The notes beneath the pieces are model-generated. The model did no database searches. It was not told the DNA's origin and saw only the letters and a list, made by a program, of their open reading frames with translations. Source: Bimastos eiseni (lineage: Eukaryota > Annelida > Clitellata > Crassiclitellata > Lumbricidae). Taken from it: a stretch of 64,000 nt of DNA. Below are positions 54,485 to 64,000 of the stretch, piece after piece. The stretch lies in the NCBI GenBank assembly GCA_959347315.1, contig OY365819.1, positions 24,638,495 to 24,702,494 on the forward strand. Direction: 5' to 3'. The translations under genes were made by a program, and so were the position numbers. Numbering within the stretch: position 1 is the stretch's first letter; the number at the start of each line of letters is the position of its first letter.

Positions 54485-56840
54485 GATGGGCACTTTTAAC
54501 TAATTATTATTATTATTATTATTATAATTATTATTATTATTATTATTATTATTATAAAATTTGAAACGCGCACAAAGTCACACCTAAATGTGAATCTGAG
54601 GCGCGGATAGTCAGTCGCCAGGAGAAGATGCAATCAGATTTCCAAATCCTTGAAAGCCAAAGAGAAATAGTGAGCTTTGAGTCGCTTTTTAAAGGAGGGA
54701 AGTGAATTTGAGCTACGAAGAGAGAGTGGTATTCGATTCCATTGCCTAGGAGCAGAGACATGAAATGCACGAGAGCCCATAACTTTTCTGCATCGTGGTT
54801 CAACTAAACAACCTGTACTTGATGATCGTAAGCAACGAGCAGGAATGTAAGGAGTTAGTAGAGCATGAATATAGGTAGGTGTACTGGTGATGATGGCTTT
54901 GTAGGTCAAACAAGCTAACTTAAATTAGATTCTGAATTCAACAAGGAGCCAATGCAGCTGGTGGAGTAGGGCAGAGGAGCATGTTCGTAGTGGAACACGT
55001 AGCACTACTCGAGTTGACGTATTTTGGATACGTTGAAGCCTTTTGAGTTCAAGGTCTGAGAGACCGACAAAAAGCGAATTAGCATAATCGAGACGAGAGG
55101 AGACAAGTGAACAGGCTATAGTTTCAGACATATTTTGGGTTAGAGCCGACCTTATGTGACGTATTGCCCTGATGTGGTAGAAACAAGATTTACAAAGGCT
55201 TGTTCGGTGAGGTCGAAATGTGAGCTTGCTGTAGAGGGTAACCCCAAGTGTTTTGACAGAGTCTGAAAGCGGCACAGCAGTGACCGCCAGTTCAATGCTA
55301 GAGAGCATAGGTAAAGAACGCAGGCGTTGACATGAGCCAAATACAATTGCTTCAGACTTGTCTGAATTTATGGCCAAACTATTGAAACAGAACCATGCAT
55401 ATATGGATGAGAGGCATTCTTCCAGTTTTAGTTTACCAGACTGATCAGTGTCTGACAGAGCAATATGCAGCTGAGTGTCATCTGCATACTGTTGTAATTG
55501 AATTCCAAAGTGTTTAGCTATACGGCTGATTGGGGAAGTAAAGACTGTAAATAATAAAGGGCCGAGGACAGATCCTTGTGGCACTCCAGCAGTGCAAAGT
55601 GTAGGCTTCGACCGGGCAAATCCAATGCCCATCTGCTGATTGCGGTCAACCAGGTATGAAGCTAACCAGTGTAATGCAGTCCCAGAGACACCAAAGCATT
55701 TTGCAAGTCTTGCAAGGAGTAACTGGTGGTCTACAGTGTCAAAGGGTGCACTAAGGTCAAGACACACAGAGAGGCAGACTTTACTTTTGGCAATAGATGA
55801 GAAGATGTAATCCAGTGTAGAGACAAGAGCAGTTTCAGTGGAGTAGCCTTCGCGATATGCTGACTGGTAGGGACTGAAGTTGGGAGAGGAAGTAATGTGT
55901 CTCTTGATACGCGTAAGAAAAAGACGTTCAAGGATCTTGGAAATGTTATTGAGGTTGGAGATAGGTCTGAAGTTAGACAAATTGCTATTGTCAAGGTCAG
56001 GCTTTTTAAGTAAAGGCGTGACTAAAGCAGATTTGAAGCATTAAGGAAAGCACCCTTCAGCAAAAGATAGGTTGACCAAGTGTGCAATGAGGTGAGAGAA
56101 TACATCAGAACATGAGACGATGAGTGATGTAGGTATGAAGTCCAATGCTGATGATTTAGGAACCATGCTATTGAGAAGATTAAAGACTTCAAAGAATGTG
56201 GCAGGCGGTATGTCATCGAAGGCAGGGCCGGAGAATTCGGAGTCAAGCTGCAGGTCCCTCCACACTAAATTAGCAGCACATCTAGCAATTTTACATTTAA
56301 GATCAATAAGTTTGTTTTTAAAAAATGCAACAAAATTCGCACACAGAGTCTGATTTTCTGTGTCTGAACGTTGGCAGTTGTTTCTATCCTTTGAGTGTAG
56401 AAGACGCTGAGCGATGCGCCATGGGTCCCGAGGATTTTCAGCACTTTCAAGTTGGCTGCAGAAATACGAGCTTCGTGAATCGTTTATGAGTTTATTAGTT
56501 ACACGGCAGTGTCGACAATAACCCTGTCTATCCTCATCAAGTCCAGAATGTTACCACTTTCTTTCAAGTCGACGACGTTCCTTCTTCGCACGGGATGCTT
56601 CAGATGAGAGCCATCTAGTAATAGGTTTAGATGGTCGCCTGTAGCAAGTCTGAACCGGAGTGAGTTTGTCCAATATCAGTGACACTGTTGTTTTCATTTG
56701 CTCGGCAAAATCGTTTGCACTGCTTGCAGGAGCTGTGAATAGGTCTGAGTCAATTAACATGTCCCTGAGTATTAAAGGGTCTATTGCTTTGATGTTTCGG
56801 AATACATGACGCACTGGTTGGCGATGAATGAAAGTCATTA
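54485..56840 (-). mobile_element. L2/CR1-type LINE, 5'-truncated, with (ATT)n tail
   Basis: Transcribed right to left. 56551-56838 encodes the linker before the RT (RRPSKPITRWLSSEASRAKK), 56041-56265 a piece LDFIPTSLIVSCSDVF, 54925-55980 a long open RT segment, and 54634-54909 the C-terminal GSRAFHVSAPRQWNRIPLSL block. The element ends in an (ATT)n tract at 54505-54556, a typical tail type. Endonuclease domain absent. Breaks near 56540, 56030 and 54915. Confidence 0.9.
54925..55980 (-). CDS. reverse transcriptase segment of the L2-type LINE
   Basis: 351 codons without a stop: MSNFRPISNLNNISKILERL, FSPYQSAYREGYSTETALV, LDLSAPFDTVDHQLLLARL (the usual AFDTVDH with a Ser-Ala-Pro variant), GVPQGSVLGPLLFTVF, YADDTQLHIALS with the catalytic DD, GVTLYSKLTF, and SRLDYANSLFVGLSD. 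These are RT motifs in order from fingers to thumb. It is the longest intact frame in the window and points to relatively recent activity, although the full element is broken. Confidence 0.9.
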   Translation of the reverse strand: MSNFRPISNLNNISKILERLFLTRIKRHITSSPNFSPYQSAYREGYSTETALVSTLDYIFSSIAKSKVCLSVCLDLSAPFDTVDHQLLLARLAKCFGVSGTALHWLASYLVDRNQQMGIGFARSKPTLCTAGVPQGSVLGPLLFTVFTSPISRIAKHFGIQLQQYADDTQLHIALSDTDQSGKLKLEECLSSIYAWFCFNSLAINSDKSEAIVFGSCQRLRSLPMLSSIELAVTAVPLSDSVKTLGVTLYSKLTFRPHRTSLCKSCFYHIRAIRHIRSALTQNMSETIACSLVSSRLDYANSLFVGLSDLELKRLQRIQNTSTRVVLRVPLRTCSSALLHQLHWLLVEFRI

Positions 56841-57000
56841 TTAATAACTAATGTAGTTATTAACTAGTAGTTATAACTACTATAGAAGTAGTTGCCTAGT
56901 AGTTATAACTGGTTTTTTAAAAGTAGTTAAAGAAATAGTTATAACTACTTTTATCAAGTAGTTTTAAGTTAACTACAATATTTCACATTTATTAACTTTG
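56841..57000. repeat. TAGTTATAACTA repeat cluster
   Basis: Repeated palindromic phrases AGTAGTTATAACTA(C/G), direct and inverted, adjoining the 5' edge of the LINE. It looks like the end of a small inverted-repeat element. Confidence 0.6.
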
Positions 57001-57099
57001 TTTTAATGTTTATTACATTACGTTTTCTTCTCATTTCTTATTGTCACTTTCTTGTGTTTGCTGTCTATTTTTTTGTATAACTTTTGCCCTTTAAAGGTT

Positions 57100-57740
57100 T
57101 AAACACGCATTATATTCTTCCATCCAGCTTCTATTTAATCTCCATTCTTTTCGTCGTACCCACCTCCATTTCAACCCAATTCTTTAGTCTGTCTAGCTTT
57201 TGCTTAGTCAGAATCCAACGCATCGATCCAGCTTCAATGTTATCATAATTGCTGTCATCGATGCAGCTTCCATTTTAACAAACAATGTTTAATCAATCCA
57301 GCTTCTATGAAAGTAATGCCTGTTCATCGATACAACTTCTGTTTAAAAGTACTCCTTTTAATAAATCAAATGCTTACTCAAGCACAGAATGTCATTAGTT
57401 CATAAAGAAAGTTTATTTAAACAGCCATCATATTCATTAACACAACATGCAGTAAGATAGAATTTCTCAGTTTCTCATGAAATTAGCAAAGAAGTGAGCA
57501 AGAATATCGCAATTTTATCTATGCAATATAACTTACCTCAATCCAGCTCTAACTTTGGTGGAATTCTTTTCACCGATCAAGCTTTACATTTAAGAATAAT
57601 TATTTACATCATCACAGCTTTCACTTAGGCAATAATATTTCATCAATCTACATATTCCATTTGAACGATTATTTACTACTACGCCTATTTACTATTTTTG
57701 CTACTATTTAAGCAACCACTTTGAGAACGATCGCTAGTTG
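57100..57740 (-). repeat. GAAGCTGG minisatellite, inverted, scattered array
   Basis: Many diverged units in the form ATCCAGCTTCTATTTAA...TTCTTTTCATC spread over 640 bp, with a unique-looking gap at 57380-57530. It belongs to the family seen at 39.5-40.4 kb. Confidence 0.7.
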
Positions 57741-57744
57741 AACT

Positions 57745-58465
57745 TTTGTGGCCAGATGACCATATAGGGCCCATCCACTTCATTTCTTGGCTGGGACTTA
57801 AGCTAAATTGGTGAACAATTATTCAAGGAGAAATTGTGAAAACAAACAACAACAGTAGCGCGATGGAATTGGATAAAACAAGATGAAGATGTCGGAGCAG
57901 GCTACAACGATGACTGATCGATATAACGCCAACAATAATAAAGCAGGCCTACCTACGATCATTTTATCTTAATGAATTATTGCAAAATACTAGATAAGTC
58001 ACTTACATACAAAACTAGACCATTGTTACTGAATTTCACCTGTTGATGACACCATAAAATATATCAATGGGTATAGGAAAGTTATACGGATTATAAAGAT
58101 ATGACCGTTTAGATAGCAACCACACCGCACAGCAGCTAAGCATTCTCCAATCGTAAGATATTATTAGACAAACTAATATAGTATTACTCAGGCCTAAAGC
58201 AACTCATTTTATGTTTAATATTATACTTTATTTTCTACAAACAATATAGGGCCTAGCATCACAGCTGCTTTAGCCACACACATATTGTTTAAGATTAAAC
58301 TAAAATTGTTACGCTAATAACAATTGCATCAAATGTGTCAAAGAATATACCATTTGAAGGTTTGAATGACATTACATTTCAACGGTGTTGCATTCTAGTG
58401 AACCTTGCAGAAATTACAAATTCATCGATTAATTGGATGAATAACTAGAAAAATTCTACAATTGT
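57745..58465. other. intergenic, no gene seen
   Basis: No recognised coding or repeat pattern. Confidence 0.4.
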
Positions 58466-58469
58466 TAGT

Positions 58470-60681
58470 AATGTTCCTCCTAGAAATGCTGTAACAGAGG
58501 ACTTGTCGATATCGAAAATGGATAAACGTAAGTTTACCGTATACCGGAACAAGTTTAAGACTATCAGAATTAGAGCAGAAAAAAGCTATTACGCAGCAGA
58601 GTTCTGCAAATACAATAATGACTTGAAGAAAACGTGGAAACTCATTCGTGAGATTATGCAGTTGGGGAAGAGGGACACAACCATAGAATTTCTAAAAATA
58701 AACGGAGAGAGTATTAGGGAACCAAAATCAATGGCTAATAATTTTAATAGATACTTCACGAGCATCGCACATGAGCTTGAGGAGAAGATACCAGATCCTA
58801 AGAAAACCTTTGAAAGTTTTTTTTTGCCAGTACCCCTACACAGTTCTATGGGTCTTTTGCTAACCTCTCAAGAAGAAGTTATACAAATTAGCCTCTTGAT
58901 ACGATCCACTCATAGTAAGGGGGTAGACGATATTGACCCTTGTATAGCTGCGCCATGCTTAACTTCCATAGCCTCTCCTTTAGCTGAATTAATCAACTGC
59001 TCCTTCGTTAATGGAATAGTTCCACATGCGTAAAATATAGCCAAAGTTGTAACCATCTACAAAAGAGGAGAAAAAGACAATAGAGCTAACTACCGGCCTA
59101 TCTCCATCCTACCTTACTTTGCAAAATTTTATGAAAAGCTTATGTACGATCGACTCTCAAATTATGTTAAAAAGACAGCTGTTATATACCAATCCCAACA
59201 TGGATTCCAATCAGGGCATTCCCCTTATATGGCACTATTAGAAATGCAGGATAAAATATCGAATGCCATTGAAAAGAATCAATACTCTGTGGAAATTTTG
59301 TTGACCTAGCAAAAGCATTCGTCACGGTAAATCACAGCGTCCTACTAAAAATTGGAAAATTATGGTATAAGGGGGAACAACTGAAATGGTTTTACAGCTA
59401 CCTTGATAATCGTACACAGAGAGTAATGTGTAATGGTGCGCTATCGGAGGTAAATCTGATTAGATTTGGAATTCCCCAGGGTTCCAATCTTGGACCTTTA
59501 TTATTCCTTCTGGATATTAATGATCTGGCTACTGTCTCAGCAACAATATTCTTTATTCTATTTACCGATGATGCAAATGTATTTTATTCGCATAGTTCCT
59601 GGCAAACTCTGGTAAGGGTTATTAATCTAGATAAAACTAATTTCATTTTGTTTAAGTCACATACGAAAATTAGTCCTAAGGATAATCTAAGTTTGCTCAT
59701 TAGTGATATTCCTATAAATCAGGTAGAGTCCACTAAGTTTCTTGGGGTCTATGTTGACCAGCATTTAACCTGGAAAGATCAAATTAACCACATTTCTTCA
59801 AAAATTGCAAAGAACGTTGGAATCTTGACCAGAACTTCTCATGTACTCCCTAAGTCAATTAGAATTAAATTGTATTACTCCCTTGTCTACCCATACTTGA
59901 CCTTTTGCAATACGATATGGGCATCCACAAATGAATCTAGACTCAGAAAACTAGTGTTACTACAAAAGAGAGCGGTAAGAATAATAGAAGGTGCTCGTAG
60001 TTGCACTCATACGGGGGCATACTACAAGGAGTACAAGCTATTGAAAATTAGTCAAATTGCGGTCCTCCAAATGTCTGAGTTCCTATACCGATACGAACAC
60101 GGCTTACTCCCTGCTATCTTTAGAGGATATTTTTCCACTGGACTTGACACCAACACCCATAATGCTCGAAATATAACAGCTTATCGTCCCATAAAAGCTA
60201 GAACCAATGCACGCAGGTATACTATAACATTTTCTGGACCCTCACCATGGAATAACATCCCATTGGAAATTCGTCTGTCATATAATATTAAAGCTTTCAA
60301 AAATAGGTTACGAGTCTTCCTCATCAATTCACTAATGCGCTAAATCATTAAATACAGTAAATCCAAATTAATTACTAATCACTACTATTCATGAAACTAT
60401 ATGTTGTATATAATGGTGCATATGACTGCATTTAGTTAAGCTTTGTTCATTTTTTTCATTTGGTGTTTTGTTGCGTTTTAGGATTAATTTGCAATAAAGA
60501 TAAATTGCCATTCATTAGTGTGATATAGTTGCTACATGGGGGTCCCTATTTAGCGGAATTTGCATCTCTTGTGGGGCTCCCATTGTAGCCAATATAAGTT
60601 TGCTTGTGCATAGTGTGATATGTACTCTATTTTGTTGTTGGTTGCAATAAAGCACTTTTGACTTTGACTTTTGACTTTTGA
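58470..60681 (+). mobile_element. LINE family B, 5'-truncated, nearly complete RT
   Basis: Starts in the pre-RT region (YRNKFKTIRIRAEKSYYAAE), then NRYFTSIAHELEEKIP, a stop at 59031-59033, RANYRPISILPYFAKFYEKL, SQHGFQSGHSPYMALLEM, a frameshift near 59305, IPQGSNLGPLLFLLDIND, FTDDANVF, KFLGVYVDQHLTWKDQI and a C-terminal block ITFSGPSPWNNIPLEIR. The A of FADD is changed to T; the two catalytic Asp remain. The tail at 60656-60681 is (TTGACTTT)n. Related to, but distinct from, family A. Confidence 0.9.
59426..60343 (+). CDS. family B reverse transcriptase, C-terminal 305 codons
   Basis: Open from the palm region to the natural stop at 60341-60343. Includes the template-binding IPQGSN, FTDDANVF with the catalytic pair, the thumb (FLGVYVDQHL, SIRIKLYYSLVYPYL) and the C-terminal domain. 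Upstream coding in other frames shows that the gene is dead as a whole. Confidence 0.85.
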   Translation: MCNGALSEVNLIRFGIPQGSNLGPLLFLLDINDLATVSATIFFILFTDDANVFYSHSSWQTLVRVINLDKTNFILFKSHTKISPKDNLSLLISDIPINQVESTKFLGVYVDQHLTWKDQINHISSKIAKNVGILTRTSHVLPKSIRIKLYYSLVYPYLTFCNTIWASTNESRLRKLVLLQKRAVRIIEGARSCTHTGAYYKEYKLLKISQIAVLQMSEFLYRYEHGLLPAIFRGYFSTGLDTNTHNARNITAYRPIKARTNARRYTITFSGPSPWNNIPLEIRLSYNIKAFKNRLRVFLINSLMR

Positions 60682-60689
60682 TATGTGGG

Positions 60690-61280
60690 ATGATGGCATT
60701 CAAGATGACAATCAGATTTTCGAAACGCGTCGGAAGATATCGACAAACTCCTACATTTTGGCAGTAACGAAAGTCGACGGGAGCGACTAATTTTTCTGGA
60801 CCTATAAATACACAATAATGAATATTCAAACATACTTCCTCAATAAACTGTAGATAATTAATGCTGCTATTGCCGCAAGCAGAGAGCTGTGCAATTCCAT
60901 TAATTTACCAATATTTGTTAGTAATTTTAATTAAAGGTCTCAAAGTATTAATTTCTGTTTTTTTATTTTATAGTCAAAAGTTAAAAATTCATCGGAGTTC
61001 ATATGGCATTTTTCGCCAAGAGCATATTTAGCTAGTATTAAATATGCAGTGTTTGGGAAGTTCTTCGTTTACCTTTTGGTCGTAATTCAGTATCCGGCGC
61101 GCGTCTGCGAGTATGTCTAAACCTTAAAACCTAAAAAAAAGAAAAACCCAAAACCTTAAAAGCTGAAAGCTTTGTTGAAATAAACTAGGTTTTTTACACC
61201 CCACGCCACATGTCGAGAATTCTGACAATTTTTTGGCGGTTGTTTATAAATCATTCCATTCACTGTATTATAAGTTGCAC
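60690..61280. other. intergenic, no gene seen
   Basis: AT-rich; nothing recognised apart from an A-rich run at 61120-61150. Confidence 0.4.
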
Positions 61281-61284
61281 TTGT

Positions 61285-61480
61285 TTGTATGTATTTGGCT
61301 ATTTATATAGCGCCTTATAAGAATCTCTCAAGGGCGCTAAACGTAGCTACCCAACAGATCTAAACAAATGCGATTTGAGTAATTTAGAAAAGTTATCTGC
61401 AAGCAGTGCTATGCTCGGGGTAGCTCATTTCAGATGATCGAGTGCGTCACTGGAAAGGTCCTAGGTTACAAGCAGAATTA
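61285..61480 (+). mobile_element. SINE-like remnant with tRNA-type boxes
   Basis: TTTATATAGCGCC followed by TCAAGGGCGCTA (61300-61340) resembles LINE/SINE tail sequence in reverse. At 61418-61476, GGGGTAGCTCATTTCAGATG and GGTCCTAGGTTACAAGC resemble A and B boxes of a tRNA-derived promoter with correct spacing. The rest is too degraded to define ends. Confidence 0.4.
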
Positions 61481-61484
61481 AACG

Positions 61485-62510
61485 GGCGGTTTTTGATCGC
61501 CCTATCACACAGTTGTCTGAGGGTATCTGTGGCTTTATATTGCAGAACGGGTATCCACCCACGTCACACACCACACCCTGTTACCTCTGCCGCTGTTAGT
61601 CCGCGAGTGCCTATTCGTCAGGATTCACCTGCTTATATCGCAGCTGACCTCTACGTTGGATGTCGTTTCACTATTTCCACCTGTGGATGCGTGTGTTAGT
61701 AGTACAACTCTGCCACGCATCATATCCAACTTATTATGCGCATATAATCGGCCATGTCGGTCAATTGATCGACCTTGTGTCACTTTGATGAATATTTTCA
61801 TTTAAATGCAGAATTTATTCATAACTTAGAACATGTTATTGGGGTTCTCTAGTGCTAGGTTTGTGATTCCGACTTATTCTTAGGCCAAGGACATTGTACG
61901 TACAACAGGCATGTGACTGCATCAGGCCCTTCATTCTGTATACGGTCGAGCAGCAACTTTGCGGACCGAGCATTATTCCTGTAGCCGAGTGTTTTTGTCT
62001 CAGTGGAGGGCGGATGACTCGGCTATTGGATTGACCTCGACCGATAGTCACAAGTGGATATTCAATCTACCGACCAACAAACGACGAATGCCTTTTCAGT
62101 GTATTCCTTGAGATTCGACTAATGTCCCGACGTGCGTCATTTTCCACCAATAAATTTCCTGATCAGAATCTCCGCCACGTCGGCCTCTGTCATCACCGTG
62201 TCTGAGAACGCTGCCACCAATCATCGCTCTACCCTATCGATACACCTTGGCACAGTGACTCTGAACGTCCATGCCATCTGTCAGCTGTCGACAAGAATCT
62301 TTTATAAAAAAAATCAATTTTCACTCTGATGCTATTAGTTCATAACTAAATTAATAATGATGTATAAATTATATACATTAATTTTTTCACAAAGAATTTG
62401 TTACCTGCATTTGAATAATGATGGTGAAACAATAAAAAAAAACTGTAGTTATCGATATGGTTATTACAATCATGACAGAAAACTTATAGACAAGGTAATG
62501 AGAGCCAGAA
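61485..62510. other. intergenic, no gene seen
   Basis: Short open frames at 61442-61699, 61836-62051 and 62132-62329 show no family resemblance. Confidence 0.4.
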
Positions 62511-62514
62511 ATAT

Positions 62515-62565
62515 GTCGTCGGCGGGTCAGAAATGGCCCTCGGGCCCGCTCTTTGACACTCCTGG
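62515..62565. mobile_element. hAT terminus-like sequence
   Basis: GGCGGGTCAGAAATGGCCCTC, then CTTTGACACTCCTG, matches the general form of one end of Charlie-type hAT elements (GGCGGGCCAGAAATGGCCC...TTTGACACCCCTG as remembered). The other end was not found. Confidence 0.4.
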
Positions 62566-62569
62566 TCTA

Positions 62570-63369
62570 TGGGAATTCAAAAGCATATTTGGAAACTCCA
62601 TGACGATAATTACTGCATTTGTTATTTTGAATTTTTTTGCTCATATCTCTTGATAGAACCGTGTTGTCTCATATTGTACAATATTCATTAAACAATTGTG
62701 GACATAGTACGAAAAATAAGACTAGTGTGCTTTAGACATGTTGTTATTATTGACGAATGGAAATTGTCACGATTAGGCTTATATTGGATGGAACACGCAC
62801 GGGATGAAGGAAGATTGGATGCATAACGTGTGACAAGATCTCAATTAAAGAACACGACACGGATATTAGAACTGTTTTGAACACAGTTAGTGACAGATAG
62901 AAATGGAACCATCTTTCATGAGCTTCATCGTCGGAGGTCAACGGACGCCCTAGAGAAGATGACGTTCTATACTTAGATGCATTTCCCTGCTTTATTATGG
63001 AAACAGGCGTCGATCGAGGCGAGTTATGACATCTTCGATGTTGACGATTAGCACACATGTTGGTTTGAAGTAATATTTATTCCCGACATAAATGACGTAT
63101 GCCTACCTGCGGGCCTATACTCTTCACTGTCTTCAGTCAATACTTTGGACGGACGTTAAGCTCTTTAATATGGAAACAAGCCTTGATCGAGTGGTGATAA
63201 GTAAATCGACATTATCGGACATTAATATTAGGTCAAAACTTTGCAGTAAACACTTTGGTAGGCATTGAGGGAAGATGCATTTCCAATCTATGATCATGAG
63301 ATACAGGAAAAGGTTGAATCCTAAAAAAGTGGTTTTTATTATTTCATAGATTGAGAACATTCTGCTTGA
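62570..63369. other. intergenic, no gene seen
   Basis: Two related phrases (GGAAACAGGCGTCGATCGAG at 62998 and GGAAACAAGCCTTGATCGAG at 63172) suggest a diverged direct repeat about 174 bp apart. No gene recognised. Confidence 0.45.
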
Positions 63370-63470
63370 GAAACTGGATCGATGAAACGAATTCTGTTTA
63401 AATGGAAGCTGAATTGATGAACATAATCATACCTAAGTAGAAGCTGGATATGATAAAATATGCACGCATA
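63370..63470 (+). repeat. GAAGCTGG minisatellite, forward
   Basis: About three units (ATGGAAGCTGAATTGATGAA, TAGAAGCTGGATATGATAAA) in forward orientation. Confidence 0.75.
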
Positions 63471-63479
63471 GAATAAAAC

Positions 63480-64000
63480 CAGCTATTGTCGTTTACATTA
63501 TAGTAAAATAATTTTAAAGCAAAACATCTATTATGGGATTCTACCCATGAAGAAACAGATCTTGAATATTATGGATCCAGGCTGATCTTGGTTGTTGGCA
63601 AGGTTTACGAATCATACAAATGTTTACACATCAAAAGCTGCTTGTTATCACAAAATCAATATCAGACAAGTGTTTCGTTTATTTTGCAGGAGGAAAACTT
63701 CAGAGTATGAGACCAAATTACTATGTCAGAAGAAAAGGAGACAACAAATTCGCTGACATTCACTGAGGTATAAACTGGTCTCTAGATACAAGGTTAACAT
63801 GTTACGCTATCAACTATAAAAGCCCCACGTATTCGAGTTTTAGTAATTTTATGAATAGCTTCAACACATATTCCTAACCTCTTATATAAAATGGCTTTTG
63901 GTTTGGCACCTGACGTATAACATTTATTAGAATGGCAAATCAGCGTGGTCGATAGTCTTGTGCTCTGCTGCCTTTCAAATGCTTGTATAGGAACTCTGTT
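63480..64000. other. window end, no gene seen
   Basis: A possible acceptor/exon near 63689 (TTTTGCAG then GAGGAAAACTTCAGAG) is too short to assess before the frame closes. Confidence 0.3.

Overview
This window looks like animal nuclear DNA, most likely from an invertebrate. It is AT-rich, genes are split by long introns, intergenic space is filled with degraded transposons, there are long minisatellites and AT, ATT and GT microsatellites, and nothing resembles operons or bacterial signals. The short word TAGGCCTA recurs in unique sequence, and the gene families (F-box/NHL propeller, CARD, TRADD-N-like, VWA, adintovirus-like relics) suggest a marine invertebrate, perhaps a deuterostome. That placement is a guess from recall. 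All family names come from reading translations by eye; no search was run.

Layout. 0.9-3.7 kb: a large fold-back repeat split by a LINE. 3.7-7.4 kb: an L2-type LINE piece, a hAT-like MITE with a second MITE inside it, and another LINE fragment. 7.5-10.5 kb: a decayed Polinton/adintovirus-type capsid-gene block, cut in the start of the presumed major capsid gene by a hAT transposase fragment (10.5-11.3 kb). 12-14 kb: fold-back and hAT remnants. 15.2-24.6 kb (+): four candidate exons (F-box-like, CARD-like, TRADD-N-like, beta-propeller) whose junctions are all phase 1, separated by minisatellites, a MITE with an 8-bp target duplication and an L2 LINE. 24.7-25.5 kb: LINE copy. 26.9-30.9 kb (-): a well supported four-exon gene for a transposase-like protein, with one in-frame TGA. 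31.5-38 kb: LINE tail, interlocked inverted repeats, ZMYM1-like hAT pseudogene, a hAT-type element with target duplication. 39.5-40.5 kb: a fold-back element with perfect 40-bp ends. 40.6-45.5 kb (-): three exons of a von Willebrand A domain that lacks a normal metal site. 47.7-53 kb: more MITEs and fold-backs plus hAT and piggyBac relics. 54.5-56.8 kb (-): an L2-type LINE. 58.5-60.7 kb (+): another LINE with a TTGACTT-type tail. The rest shows little beyond simple repeats.

The likely host genes are the death-fold/propeller exon set, the VWA gene and perhaps the four-exon transposase-derived gene. Most other recognisable content is mobile-element sequence in different stages of decay. A roughly 35-40 bp minisatellite (core GAAGCTGGATTGATGAAAAG) recurs in at least eight places, often as head-to-head arrays inside inverted-repeat elements, and is the most characteristic structural theme of the window.
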